A stretch of DNA of 21,971 nucleotides, taken from the NCBI GenBank assembly GCA_039931245.1, contig JBDTSH010000008.1, positions 1 to 21,971 on the forward strand. Reading direction: 5' to 3'. Positions 13,080-21,251 of the stretch are shown in pieces. Source of the DNA: UBA4729 sp039931245 (GTDB lineage Bacteria > Patescibacteriota > Saccharimonadia > Saccharimonadales > UBA4665). A model generated the notes under the pieces. That model was given only the letters and a program-made list of their open reading frames with translations. It did not search any database and was not told the DNA's origin. Every line of letters begins with the position of its first letter. The stretch's first letter is position 1. A program made the translations under genes and the position numbers.

Positions 13080-14717
13080 TTAGCTGCGCGGCAAGTGATC
13101 GTAAAAATGAGCCAGATTGTAGTCAGGTCGGACGAGGGCTTTGATGTCATCTATGCTCGAGCCTATTTTGACACCCGGGTTGAGGGTGTTGTAGGGGTCG
13201 AAGATTTGTTTCACCTTCTGGAAGAGGGCGTAGATTTCGCTCCCGTACAGTTGTTCCAAGTAAGGCGCCCGCAAACGGCCATCGTTGCGTTCACCACTCG
13301 GTGTGCCGCCGAGGCTAATGACGAACTTGTAGTACTCGTCCATCAGGCGAAAGGCTTTTTGACGATCCCCCACCTGACCAATATTGAGCAGTGGCTGTAC
13401 GGTGAAGCTGCCCCCACCGGCATGGCCCCATACTGCGGGCTGCAGCCCGGTTTTTTCAAATAGTTTATAGACACCTTCTAAATACTCCTGATAACGATCA
13501 ACCGGAATAGCGGCGTCGTCGATAATCGGCACGGCTCGGAGCTGGCCGTCAGTATTGCCAAGCACTACCCCGGTTGCCTGCCGAATCTTCCACAGCTGCT
13601 GCTGACGTTCTAATTCGGTCTCAGTCTGCATGCTGAGGGCGTAGTTCTCAAATATCTTTTGGGTTCTTTTGACAAGCCTCTTTTGGGTGTGCTCCTTAGC
13701 ACTGTCAAATTCAACCAACAGGACGATGGCGGGGAAAGGTGGCAGCATAACTTCTTTCAGTAGGTTGGGGTTAACCGCGTGCACCGCGTTCAGCAAGTTA
13801 CCGTCGACGAGCTCTAGCGAACTGGGTGACTCTGGGAGGGCCAGAAGGTCATGGATTGCGTCTTGGGCGGCGCGAACCGTTTCAAACGTCGCCATGAAAA
13901 GTGTTGTCAGCGGATTGTACGCCTCTGTCTTCAGGGCTACCTCGCTAATGATACCGAGTGTCCCTTGGCTACCGACAAAAAGTGGTGTCAGGTCAAATGA
14001 ACCATCGTGATGTTTGATATCAAGTAAATTGTAGCCGGCATTGTTTTGGGCAACGTTGAGGGGGAGTTTATCGAGCAATTCGCGATTTTCCTCCAGTAGG
14101 GTGTCAACCGAGCGGTATATTTCGCCCTCGAACGAGGCCAGACCGAGTTTCTTGCTGAGCTCCCGTTTACTGATTCGGTTAGTCTCGATGACTTCACCGT
14201 TGGCGAGCACGACCCGCAGACTTTGGACAAAGTCGCGGGTTGTTCCATATTTGACCGATTTTTCACCCCCGGCGTTATTAGCGACCGCGCCACCAATCGT
14301 GGAGTATTCGAGAGAGGCGGGAAAGGGCGGTAAAAAACGACCGTGAGTGTGGAGGGTTTGTTGGAGCTTTCCATAATTTATCCCAGGCTCAACCGTGACG
14401 GTGCCGGCTTTGCTATCGAGTTCCAGAATCCGATTTAGGTGAGCCGGGAACACCAGCATGATGCCGTTGCCCAGGGCCGCGCCCGACTGATCACTGCCGG
14501 ATCCCCGAGCCGAAATAGGAATTACCCGGCCGCGTTCGGCCAGTTGCCACGTGAAGCGAGCGGTCTTGCGAATATCATTTTCGTTACGAGGGTAGACGAC
14601 TAACGCCGGTGGTAGCACAAAGATACTGGCGTCGGTGGCGAAGTAGCGCCGGGCATCGACCGATGTCATCACTTCGCCGATTAAATGTTCCTGCAGGTAG
14701 TGCGCAATTTTGCTCAT
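13080..14717 (-). CDS. FAD-linked oxidase of the GlcD/D-lactate dehydrogenase type with altered active-site motifs
   Basis: 545 aa. The VAO/PCMH FAD-binding fold covers ~30-265: PISARGSGSDQSGAALGNG at 67-85 and STIGGAVANNAGGEKSVKYG at 139-158 bind the cofactor. The C-terminal cap domain follows (~270-515) and ends in the family's IFDPYNTLNPGVK. Relatives oxidise 2-hydroxy acids such as D-lactate or glycolate. Two motifs usually rich in histidine are changed: HAGDGNxH is HAGGGSFT (431-438) and SGEHGDG is SGERNDG (473-479). The substrate may therefore differ. It has no signal peptide and no fused Fe-S domain. ATG 14717 is the first in-frame start; GAGGAG lies 13 nt upstream, rather far. It is a stand-alone gene with its own promoter. 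Confidence 0.88.
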   Translation of the reverse strand: MSKIAHYLQEHLIGEVMTSVDARRYFATDASIFVLPPALVVYPRNENDIRKTARFTWQLAERGRVIPISARGSGSDQSGAALGNGIMLVFPAHLNRILELDSKAGTVTVEPGINYGKLQQTLHTHGRFLPPFPASLEYSTIGGAVANNAGGEKSVKYGTTRDFVQSLRVVLANGEVIETNRISKRELSKKLGLASFEGEIYRSVDTLLEENRELLDKLPLNVAQNNAGYNLLDIKHHDGSFDLTPLFVGSQGTLGIISEVALKTEAYNPLTTLFMATFETVRAAQDAIHDLLALPESPSSLELVDGNLLNAVHAVNPNLLKEVMLPPFPAIVLLVEFDSAKEHTQKRLVKRTQKIFENYALSMQTETELERQQQLWKIRQATGVVLGNTDGQLRAVPIIDDAAIPVDRYQEYLEGVYKLFEKTGLQPAVWGHAGGGSFTVQPLLNIGQVGDRQKAFRLMDEYYKFVISLGGTPSGERNDGRLRAPYLEQLYGSEIYALFQKVKQIFDPYNTLNPGVKIGSSIDDIKALVRPDYNLAHFYDHLPRS

Positions 14718-14762
14718 AAACTGTCAATTACTCCTCTAGAATCGTCTTATTTCCTACCTGAA

Positions 14763-14771
14763 ATCATAGCA
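14763..14771 (-). promoter_or_regulatory. Extended -10 promoter of the FAD oxidase gene
   Basis: Minus strand TGC-TATGAT; the hexamer is 14768-14763. No convincing -35 was seen. The leader would be about 40 nt. The rest of the 14718-15005 gap shows only a weak TTGATAG/CTATCAA inverted repeat and no coding. Confidence 0.45.
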
Positions 14772-15005
14772 CATTTGGGCATTTCACGCTTATGGTTGAG
14801 CGACGTGTCCGGTTGATAGGCTGCGCTAACTCTCGGCTTCGACCAAGTTGCCATCGTTTACTTCCAGCTGGCGGCCGGTAGTCTATCAAGTGAAGTCACA
14901 ATCTACCCGCTTTGTGGATGTGATTACTCCATAGTTCTCGATAGGCCGTTTAGAACGCTGGGCCTACTCTCAAAGTGGACTAACCACCGCCGGACTACTC
15001 CTTAG

Positions 15006-15728
15006 TTAGTGACGTTTAGTTTTAACCGCCCGGAGGGCCTCTCTAAATTTTGCGACTGATGGCATAACCGAAGAAACGGCGATAGCCGCAACCGATGACA
15101 CTTCGTCTTGGTTAAGTATTATGGCCGAAAGTGTTTCCCTTAGGTTTTGGGGAAGTTCATCAATTAATGATCCTCTGGCTTCATCTTTTATGAGTACAAG
15201 CGACGAGAAGTAATCTCTCACGATTAACGGAAATTCTTCTTTTAAGGCCGTCGGATAAGTTAGAGCATCGTGTAGTCGGTGATCCCTCGCCGACACAAAC
15301 ACAAGGTGAGCAGCTATCAAACGCTTGTTGTCGTTCTGGGTCGCTTCGATGCACCACTGGCCCAACCTACCGAATCTAGCGTTCGCCCTCTCGATGCCAA
15401 GCTGCTCGGCATTGGCTTCGAGAATTGGCACCGCCGCTCGCGGCACGCCTACCGTTTGGGCGTAGGCGTCAATTAGGGCTCGCTCCTTAGGTTCATACTC
15501 CGAGCCGGACAAGCCGTGGACAGCAAGCCTAGTGATGGTATCGTCTCTGGCAATAAAGGTAGCTGTGACACTCGTCAAAAACGACGGTTCAGGCGGAAAT
15601 CCATCTGTCCGAGTAAAGTCGGTACCCTCTAACGAATAGAAATGCTTATAGTCGCCGGGAACCAGTGCCTCACTAAAGACATCGGCAACATATTTATCTT
15701 GGAAATTCCGAAAAATGGGATTGGCCAC
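15006..15728 (-). CDS. Unrecognised 240-aa soluble protein
   Basis: GTG start at 15728 is fixed by TAGGAG 7 nt upstream and a good promoter further on. No signal peptide or membrane segment is visible. The N-terminal third mixes strands and turns (DYKHFYSLEGTDFTRTDGFP, SVTATFIARDDTITRLAVHG); the rest is helical, with ERANARFGRLGQWCIEATQ and a C-terminal basic tail AVKTKRH. There are no obvious catalytic motifs. The second half resembles generic all-helical repeats rather than a named domain. It stands alone between the FAD oxidase gene and tRNA-Leu(CAG), so context gives no clue. Coding is well supported by promoter, ribosome binding site and uninterrupted length. Confidence 0.7.
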   Translation of the reverse strand: MANPIFRNFQDKYVADVFSEALVPGDYKHFYSLEGTDFTRTDGFPPEPSFLTSVTATFIARDDTITRLAVHGLSGSEYEPKERALIDAYAQTVGVPRAAVPILEANAEQLGIERANARFGRLGQWCIEATQNDNKRLIAAHLVFVSARDHRLHDALTYPTALKEEFPLIVRDYFSSLVLIKDEARGSLIDELPQNLRETLSAIILNQDEVSSVAAIAVSSVMPSVAKFREALRAVKTKRH

Positions 15729-15753
15729 GCGCTAACTCCTAACTGATTAACTG

Positions 15754-15782
15754 TTTATAGCATATCGTTGGATATTGTACAA
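15754..15782 (-). promoter_or_regulatory. Promoter of the 240-aa protein gene
   Basis: Minus strand TTGTAC (15782-15777), 17 bp, TATAAA (15759-15754) with a TGC extension. The transcript would begin near 15747, leaving a short leader with the ribosome binding site. Confidence 0.65.
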
Positions 15783-15843
15783 CTATGATTCGTAGTATAG
15801 TCCTGCGCTGGCGGCTCACGATGGTTTGGGGGATCGACATTCC

Positions 15844-15873
15844 AAAAAGAAAACCGGTCGCGAATGACCGGTT
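15844..15873 (-). terminator. Rho-independent terminator of tRNA-Leu(CAG)
   Basis: Minus strand AACCGGTC, loop ATTCGC, GACCGGTT, then TTCTTTTT. The stem is a perfect 8 bp and begins 7 nt after the CCA end. Confidence 0.85.
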
Positions 15874-15880
15874 GTCTTCT

Positions 15881-15966
15881 TGGTGCGGATGAGAGGAGTT
15901 GAACCTCCACGTCCTTGCGGACACCAGTACCTGAAACTGGCGCGTCTACCATTCCGCCACATCCGC
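15881..15966 (-). tRNA. tRNA-Leu (anticodon CAG)
   Basis: Acceptor GCGGATG/CATCCGC, D-arm GGCGGAATGGTAGACGC, anticodon stem CCAGT/ACTGG with loop TTCAGGT, long variable arm GTCC-GCAA-GGAC, T-loop TTCAACT, encoded CCA. Confidence 0.95.
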
Positions 15967-15981
15967 TTGCATAACAGAGGT

Positions 15982-16010
15982 ATTTTAGCGTACTCATCGG
16001 CCAGGTACAA
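15982..16010 (-). promoter_or_regulatory. Promoter of tRNA-Leu(CAG)
   Basis: Minus strand TTGTAC (16010-16005), 17 bp, TAAAAT (15987-15982). It lies just after the substrate-binding protein gene, so the tRNA is transcribed independently of that operon. Confidence 0.65.
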
Positions 16011-16028
16011 GAAGATTGAGCCCAGCGA

Positions 16029-17813
16029 CTAGTTGTTGGTGACTTTGGCTTCGCGAATTTGCCAATTGTGGACGTTATTCAACCGATCGGTCGCGGTATT
16101 GATTGTCGCGTCCGACAAGCCCGCCACATTACCGTTGGTGAAGTAGAGGACCCGCGGTTGATAGAGGCCGAGGGCCGGGGCATCCTGCTGCCACGCCTGC
16201 AAGAATGGCTTATACTTGATCGTTCTGAGGGTGGGGTCGAGTCTCGTTCGACCAGCTTCGAGTGCCGTATCGGCGGCACTGTTTTTATATTCTGACAAGT
16301 TGAGGCGGTTCGCGGAACGAACATCGGCCTGTGAACTATCCCAATAGACAAAAACGTCCGGATCGACGCCGAGCGAGATACCATTGAGCACCGCATCATA
16401 GTCATGGTAGGTCAGCGCATTCTGAAAATCCTGGCCTGTCAATAATCGGACCTGCACGTCGACGCCGATGGCTCGCCATTGTTTCTTGAGCAACGTCGTG
16501 ACTGTTCGGTACTCCGGGGTATTGGGCGCAACTAGTTTGAAGGTTAACAGTCTGCCATCTTTGCTACGAAGGCCGTCTTTCCCGACCTTCCACCCGGCAG
16601 CCGTGAGCTGGCCCTGAGCCGCTATTGTGCTATGCCGGTATTGTATAAATGAAGGGTCGTAGGCCAGTTGCTGCTGAAGGAGTGGCTCGCGCACCGAGTG
16701 AGTAGGAAAACCAAGTCTTTTGATAATCGCTTGAGGATCGGCCCCCTCGACAAGTGCCACTCGGACTTCCTTGTCCGCCAGTGGCGCAACGGTTGTCTTG
16801 AAGAATACATAAGTTCCGGCCGTTAAAAGAAGGTCGTGCGTGACCAGCCTGGCTCGCTTATCAACCATTTGGGGGGCACTCGATAGTCCCTCAAGTCCGT
16901 TTAACTGCCCCGCGTTAAATACCCTAACTAGCTGAGACTGGTTGGCGTAGGCGTGGACAATAAATTCCTGGAGCTTGGGCGCGCCGAGCACATAATGAGC
17001 AAAGGGCACGAGTACAATTTGCTGCTGCGCATTCCCCCGGTCGGTGCCGCTGACCTGCAAGGCGTGCCAGGCAAACGGACCTGACCCAACCGGATTGACT
17101 GTATTAAAGTCAGCCGAGCGTAAATCCGCCACGGGCAACGCCGCCAACCGGTGAGCGGGGACGATGCCGTTGACCAAGTTATAGGGGAAAGAAGCGAGCA
17201 CATTAGGTAGTTTGAACACGATGGTCAACGGGTCGGGGGCGCTGATAGTGACTCCCTGCCAGCCGCTCATGAGGGGCGACTTGGCGTCGGGATTTTGGAT
17301 AGTTTGGTAGGTAAATAACACATCGGCGCTCGTCAGGGGCTGGCCGTCGTGCCACGTGAGATGAGGCCGCAAATGGACGGTGTAGGTTGTGCCTTTTTCA
17401 TCGACGCGGTAATTAGAGGCCAAATTGCCGGTCAACTGATTGTGCTGATTATAACCAAATAAGCCGCTGAACAGGAGGCGCGACACGGTGTTATCGACAT
17501 CGCTCGTCGCGTAGAGAGGATTGGCGGTCGAAAAGGTACCGAGCACCCCTTCGCTGTAGATACCGCCCGGGACTGGTTGGAGATTTTGATAATATTCGCC
17601 CAGATATAAATTTTGCAGCACCACCCCGATAATAAGTAAAATAAAGAGAGCAATCCAACCAATGACAAATCGCCGGACAGCCAGCAGCCGCCCGAACCGC
17701 TTGACAAACAATCTCTCCAAACTCGCTTCGGCTTGCTGACCAAAGACCTGGGCTTGTTTTTCCCGTTGCTTGTAGCGTCGCCGAAAGCGTAACCTGAATG
17801 AGCGTAATTGCAT
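16029..17813 (-). CDS. Membrane-anchored extracellular solute-binding protein, family 5 (oligopeptide-binding type)
   Basis: 594 aa from ATG 17813; a TTG one codon upstream is possible, but AGGG sits 8 nt before the ATG. The first ~48 residues are Arg/Lys-rich and cytoplasmic, and residues ~50-69 form one membrane helix (VIGWIALFILLIIGVVLQNL). The large outer part matches SBP_bac_5 proteins: TANPLYATSDVDNTVSRLLFSGL, then YTVHLRPHLTWHDGQPLTSADV and NPVGSGPFAW. Such proteins deliver peptides to ABC importers of the Opp/Dpp type. No lipobox is present; the helix replaces the lipid anchor. No permease or ATPase gene is in the window. It follows secG by ten bases and is probably co-transcribed with it. 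The ligand is unknown; peptides are likely by family. Confidence 0.88.
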   Translation of the reverse strand: MQLRSFRLRFRRRYKQREKQAQVFGQQAEASLERLFVKRFGRLLAVRRFVIGWIALFILLIIGVVLQNLYLGEYYQNLQPVPGGIYSEGVLGTFSTANPLYATSDVDNTVSRLLFSGLFGYNQHNQLTGNLASNYRVDEKGTTYTVHLRPHLTWHDGQPLTSADVLFTYQTIQNPDAKSPLMSGWQGVTISAPDPLTIVFKLPNVLASFPYNLVNGIVPAHRLAALPVADLRSADFNTVNPVGSGPFAWHALQVSGTDRGNAQQQIVLVPFAHYVLGAPKLQEFIVHAYANQSQLVRVFNAGQLNGLEGLSSAPQMVDKRARLVTHDLLLTAGTYVFFKTTVAPLADKEVRVALVEGADPQAIIKRLGFPTHSVREPLLQQQLAYDPSFIQYRHSTIAAQGQLTAAGWKVGKDGLRSKDGRLLTFKLVAPNTPEYRTVTTLLKKQWRAIGVDVQVRLLTGQDFQNALTYHDYDAVLNGISLGVDPDVFVYWDSSQADVRSANRLNLSEYKNSAADTALEAGRTRLDPTLRTIKYKPFLQAWQQDAPALGLYQPRVLYFTNGNVAGLSDATINTATDRLNNVHNWQIREAKVTNN

Positions 17814-17823
17814 CAATGCTACC

Positions 17824-18039
17824 CTATTTAATAATTACGCCAAGAATGATCGACAAGGAGAAAATCAACGCCGTGACAATCGTAATCTGAAAGATGGTCT
17901 TGTCGGTCCCCCGTCTCGTCGTATTAACTTCTCCGGCCCCGCCGAGACCGGCGCCGAGTGAGGCTCCCCGAGTTTGGATTAAAATTAAGAATGTCAGTAA
18001 TAAAGCCGTAATGATCGTAATGTAATTAAATATGCTCAT
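17824..18039 (-). CDS. secG: Preprotein translocase subunit SecG
   Basis: 71 aa, the usual SecG length. Helix 1 is ~4-22 (FNYITIITALLLTFLILIQ), then the conserved Gly-rich loop GASLGAGLGGAGE, and helix 2 ~50-69 (ITIVTALIFSLSIILGVII). SecG assists SecYE in moving proteins across the membrane. Its start overlaps the end of the upstream holin-family gene by 14 bp, and the substrate-binding protein follows closely, so the three genes read as one transcript. The Shine-Dalgarno is weak, which fits coupling. Confidence 0.88.
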   Translation of the reverse strand: MSIFNYITIITALLLTFLILIQTRGASLGAGLGGAGEVNTTRRGTDKTIFQITIVTALIFSLSIILGVIIK

Positions 18040-18400
18040 GGTGTCTTTCTTCTAAAATAGCCGTTACAAGGTAGTTTACCAGGCCGATGACCATACCGGC
18101 AAACACAGCGGCCCAAAAATTAGTGATATGCAGCGGATGATACAGTTTACTGGCGATGAATACCGTGAAACCGTTAATTACAATCATGAATAAACCGAGC
18201 GAAAACAATATGGCCGGCAACGAAAAAACCACCAAAATCGGCTTGAGCACGACGTTAATGACTGCCAGGACCAGTCCGGCCACGATAATTGCCCCGGCAC
18301 TGCCATACATAATACTAGAACTTAAGAAGCCCGCCGCTATCCATAGACCGAGGCTGCAGACGAGCCAGCGAACCAAAAAACGTTGCAAGGGATGGTTCAT
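18026..18400 (-). CDS. Four-helix membrane protein of the YvlD / phage holin superfamily IV type
   Basis: 124 aa with four hydrophobic helices: LVCSLGLWIAAGF, AGAIIVAGLVLAVINVVLKP, LFSLGLFMIVINGFTVFIA and FWAAVFAGMVIGLVNYLVTAI. The order, length and the ALVLAVINxxLKPIL-like segment match the family annotated as YvlD or 'phage holin family protein' in chromosomes. Its function is not established, and it is not evidence of a prophage here. It overlaps secG by 14 bp. AGGT lies 6 nt before ATG 18400. Confidence 0.85.
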   Translation of the reverse strand: MNHPLQRFLVRWLVCSLGLWIAAGFLSSSIMYGSAGAIIVAGLVLAVINVVLKPILVVFSLPAILFSLGLFMIVINGFTVFIASKLYHPLHITNFWAAVFAGMVIGLVNYLVTAILEERHHEHI

Positions 18401-18416
18401 TGCTACCTATTGTATG

Positions 18417-19649
18417 TTAGGTTACGTTCCGCGACAACTTGTTTGATAATATGACGTTGCCGTCGGCGGTAATTAGTACGTCGTCTTCAATTCGGACGCC
18501 GATGGACTCCTCGGTGATGTAGATGCCCGGTTCGACCGTGATGACCATGCCGGGCTGGAGCGGTTGGCCATAATCTCCGGCGTCGTGGACATTCAGACCC
18601 ATGAAGTGGGACGAGGCGTGCGGATAATAGTGCCGGACGGCATCATGGGTGATGGCTTTGATTAAACCTAGTTCTTGTAACTTTTTGCCAAGGTAGTGCT
18701 CGACCTTCCCTTCGTAATCAGCCAACAAAATACCGGGCTTGAGCAATCCGGCGGCATAGCTTTGAACATCTTGCACCGCGGCATGGACGGCCAGCTGGCG
18801 CGGCGTGGATCGACCGGGGTTAACGGTTCGAGTGATGTCGGCCGCGTAGTGTTCGACTTCGGCACCGACATCAAGCACAATCAGCTCATTTCGCTTCAGG
18901 GGGCTGTTATTGGCGACGTTATGCAGAGTACAGGCCCGAGCTCCGCCTGCGACAATTGGCTCAAAGGCATGGCCACTTGCCCCACGCCGGCGGAAACCGC
19001 GGGTGATGTCGGCTTCCAACTGGTATTCATACTGATATGTGCTGAGAACATCCGACTGCGTGACTTCTTGTATCGTCGCGACCGTAATATCCACCGCCGC
19101 TTGAATGGCCAATAGTTCGGCGGGCTGCTTGAGCATCCGCAGGCCGACGATGTGTTGACCAATATCAACAATTTCGGCGTGAGCACAGGCGGCTTTGAGT
19201 TGGATTTGCATGCGCCGGCGAGCCGGGTTGGTATACATACCGTAGTGCTCCAAATACATGGGGGCTACCCCGATCGTCGCGACTTGCCGCTGCCCGGCAA
19301 CAGCTTTCGTTAGCTTTTCCCAGCCGGTTTCAGTATCAAGAATAGTCGAGATACCGGAGCATGCTTTGAGCTTGTCGTCATCGACCTGGCCATCGAAGGC
19401 CATGCGGCTGGCATCACGTCCGGGGACGATTAAATAGTCCTGACGGTCAGCCATCACGAGAGTAATGTCTGGCTCGTCGATCCCGGTCAAATACCAGAAG
19501 TTCGCATCCTGGGCAAAAGGAAAAGTACCGTCGGCCCCGCGCTGCAGTAAGCCGTTGGCCGTCACGACTATGGGCGCGGACGATTTGACGAGTTCGCGCA
19601 AGCGTTGCCGGTTGGCAACAAAGAAAGCTGAAGGAAAGTGTGACTGCAT
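18417..19649 (-). CDS. pepP: Xaa-Pro aminopeptidase (aminopeptidase P, M24B)
   Basis: 410 aa. The N-terminal domain (1-~165) is typical of aminopeptidase P (FPFAQDANFWYLTGIDEPD). The pita-bread M24 domain follows, with all five metal ligands visible: D260 and D271 (VLDVGAE, ADITRT), H348 (SSHFMGLNVHD), E373 (TVEPGIY) and E388 (RIEDDV). It removes the N-terminal residue from peptides with proline in second position, using two metal ions in the cytoplasm. A strong extended -10 ends only 13 nt before the ATG, so the mRNA leader is very short and no Shine-Dalgarno is present. It is first in the block with the holin-family, secG and peptide-binding genes, which fits use of imported peptides. Confidence 0.93.
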   Translation of the reverse strand: MQSHFPSAFFVANRQRLRELVKSSAPIVVTANGLLQRGADGTFPFAQDANFWYLTGIDEPDITLVMADRQDYLIVPGRDASRMAFDGQVDDDKLKACSGISTILDTETGWEKLTKAVAGQRQVATIGVAPMYLEHYGMYTNPARRRMQIQLKAACAHAEIVDIGQHIVGLRMLKQPAELLAIQAAVDITVATIQEVTQSDVLSTYQYEYQLEADITRGFRRRGASGHAFEPIVAGGARACTLHNVANNSPLKRNELIVLDVGAEVEHYAADITRTVNPGRSTPRQLAVHAAVQDVQSYAAGLLKPGILLADYEGKVEHYLGKKLQELGLIKAITHDAVRHYYPHASSHFMGLNVHDAGDYGQPLQPGMVITVEPGIYITEESIGVRIEDDVLITADGNVILSNKLSRNVT

Positions 19650-19662
19650 GAGTAGTTACCAA

Positions 19663-19671
19663 ATTATAGCA
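19663..19671 (-). promoter_or_regulatory. Extended -10 promoter of pepP
   Basis: Minus strand TGC-TATAAT, a full-consensus extended -10 (hexamer 19668-19663). No clear -35. Transcription should begin near 19656, giving a leader of about seven bases before ATG 19649. Confidence 0.6.
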
Positions 19672-19728
19672 AACTAGTTTGATTGTCGGTTGTTCCGTTA
19701 TAAATTTTAGAACGAAATTGGCGGTGAA

Positions 19729-21231
19729 TTATTGGTCCGCTGCTGCCAAATACTTTACAACTAGGGCCGCTTTACTCGCGCCAATTGCCGCCGATATTTC
19801 GGCCTGACTGGCTGCCGTGACCGCCCGCAACGATCCAAAAGAGCGCAGCAGCTTCTTGCGGGTGGCCGGACCAATGCCCGGAATATCATCTAGAGCCGAA
19901 GCGACTTGGCGCTTGCCCTTGAGTACGCTGTGGTAGCTGACGGCGAAACGGTGCGATTCATCACGGATGCGCTGTAATAGCTTGATCAGGTTGGTATTAT
20001 GCGGCACATTCACGACGATGAAATCGTCACTTTCGGTGGCAAAACCGCCGAGCCGCTGCAAGACTTCGTGATTTAATGTGACGTTACTCTGGCCTTTTTG
20101 GATGACTATTTGCTCTTCGCGCTTGGCCAGCCCGATGAAAGGTAATGACTCGCAGCCCCGCTCGTTGCGGGCGGCAATTGCTGCGTCAATCTGGCCTTTA
20201 CCACCATCGATTAGGACCAGGTTGGGCTTGCCCCAAGCCTGAATGTTCTTCGGGCTCAATCGACGCTTCAGAGTTTCATTCATATTATAAAAGTCATCGT
20301 TTTGATTTATTTTCGTCTTAAACTTCCGGTACTCGCTTTTGTTGCTCACCCCGTTAGTGAAGACGACCATGCTGGCGACCACGTCAGTCCCCTGCATATG
20401 GCTGATATCGTAGCCCTCGATCCTCGCCGGGTTTTTTTCGAGGCCCAATAAATCTACCAGTTCATTTAAGGCGTGATCTTTACTGATATCCAAGAATTCT
20501 TTGTCGCTAAAAATGACTTGCTGGGCGAGTTTCTGGAGACTAAACAACTGGTTACGCAGAATGGTTGCCCGCTCAAAATCCTTCGTTTTGGCGGCCCGCT
20601 GCATGTCGAGTTCCAGTTCCTTTTCAATCGACTTACGCTTACCTTCGATTACTGCGATCAACTTACGCAAGTTTGTCCGATAATCTTCCAGGCTCGTCCG
20701 TCCGTCCTCGAGGCCCGGGTCTAGACCCAAGTGATAATGCAAGCTAGCGCGCTTCTGGCCGGCAATTTGACGGGTGGCGTAGGGAAAAACGCGGCGCAGT
20801 AATTTGAGCGCTTGTCGAATTGACTGCGTGCTATTATACGGGCCAAAGTAGCGGGCCTTATCGTCGAGGGGCCGGCGGGTCGTGCTGACCGTCGGATAGT
20901 CACTCTCGTAATCGATGCGAATGTAACTCATCGACTTATCGTCGCGCAGTAGAATATTATAGCGCGGCATATAACGCCGGATCATTTCGGCTTCTAAGAA
21001 CAGGGCTTCAATTTCGCTGTCGACTTCCATCCAATCGACATCGGCAATCTCCATCACCAAGGCTTCGGTCTTGGGGTCACGGGAACGCGATTTTTGAAAA
21101 TACTGCCGGACACGGTTATTAAGTACCGCGGCCTTACCGACGTAAATAATCTCACCGCTGGCGTTTTTGTGAAAATAGACACCTGGCGTCAGCGGTAAAT
21201 CGGCAATTTTTTTCTGGAGCGAACTATTCAC
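19729..21231 (-). CDS. uvrC: Excinuclease ABC subunit C, short form lacking the Fe-S cysteines
   Basis: 500 aa, against ~600 in E. coli. Domain order is complete: GIY-YIG nuclease (PGVY at 16-19, YVGKA at 30-34, catalytic R40, E81), UVR helix pair (~205-235), RNase H-like nuclease with D275 (GYDISH), D342 (LIDGGKGQ) and H427, and a C-terminal helix-hairpin-helix (~448-482, DDIPGIGPATRKKLL). It makes both incisions in nucleotide excision repair with UvrA and UvrB. The region that normally holds four cluster cysteines reads RASLHYHLGLDPGLEDG (161-177) and has none; C360 is the only cysteine in the protein. Start GTG 21231 is forced by an in-frame TAA two codons upstream; AAGG abuts it. It follows the M15 peptidase gene by 20 bp. 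Confidence 0.95.
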   Translation of the reverse strand: MNSSLQKKIADLPLTPGVYFHKNASGEIIYVGKAAVLNNRVRQYFQKSRSRDPKTEALVMEIADVDWMEVDSEIEALFLEAEMIRRYMPRYNILLRDDKSMSYIRIDYESDYPTVSTTRRPLDDKARYFGPYNSTQSIRQALKLLRRVFPYATRQIAGQKRASLHYHLGLDPGLEDGRTSLEDYRTNLRKLIAVIEGKRKSIEKELELDMQRAAKTKDFERATILRNQLFSLQKLAQQVIFSDKEFLDISKDHALNELVDLLGLEKNPARIEGYDISHMQGTDVVASMVVFTNGVSNKSEYRKFKTKINQNDDFYNMNETLKRRLSPKNIQAWGKPNLVLIDGGKGQIDAAIAARNERGCESLPFIGLAKREEQIVIQKGQSNVTLNHEVLQRLGGFATESDDFIVVNVPHNTNLIKLLQRIRDESHRFAVSYHSVLKGKRQVASALDDIPGIGPATRKKLLRSFGSLRAVTAASQAEISAAIGASKAALVVKYLAAADQ

Positions 21232-21251
21232 CCTTTAAGTTTAACGCAGAG

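Noticed and set aside
12854..15905. Inverted 25-bp repeat between 12854-12878 and the 15900 region as a mobile element end
   Set aside because: It is simply the shared variable and T arms of the two leucine tRNAs.
18026..18400. Prophage signal from a holin-like gene
   Set aside because: The YvlD-type 4-TM family is common in chromosomes, and no lysis, capsid or tail genes are nearby.
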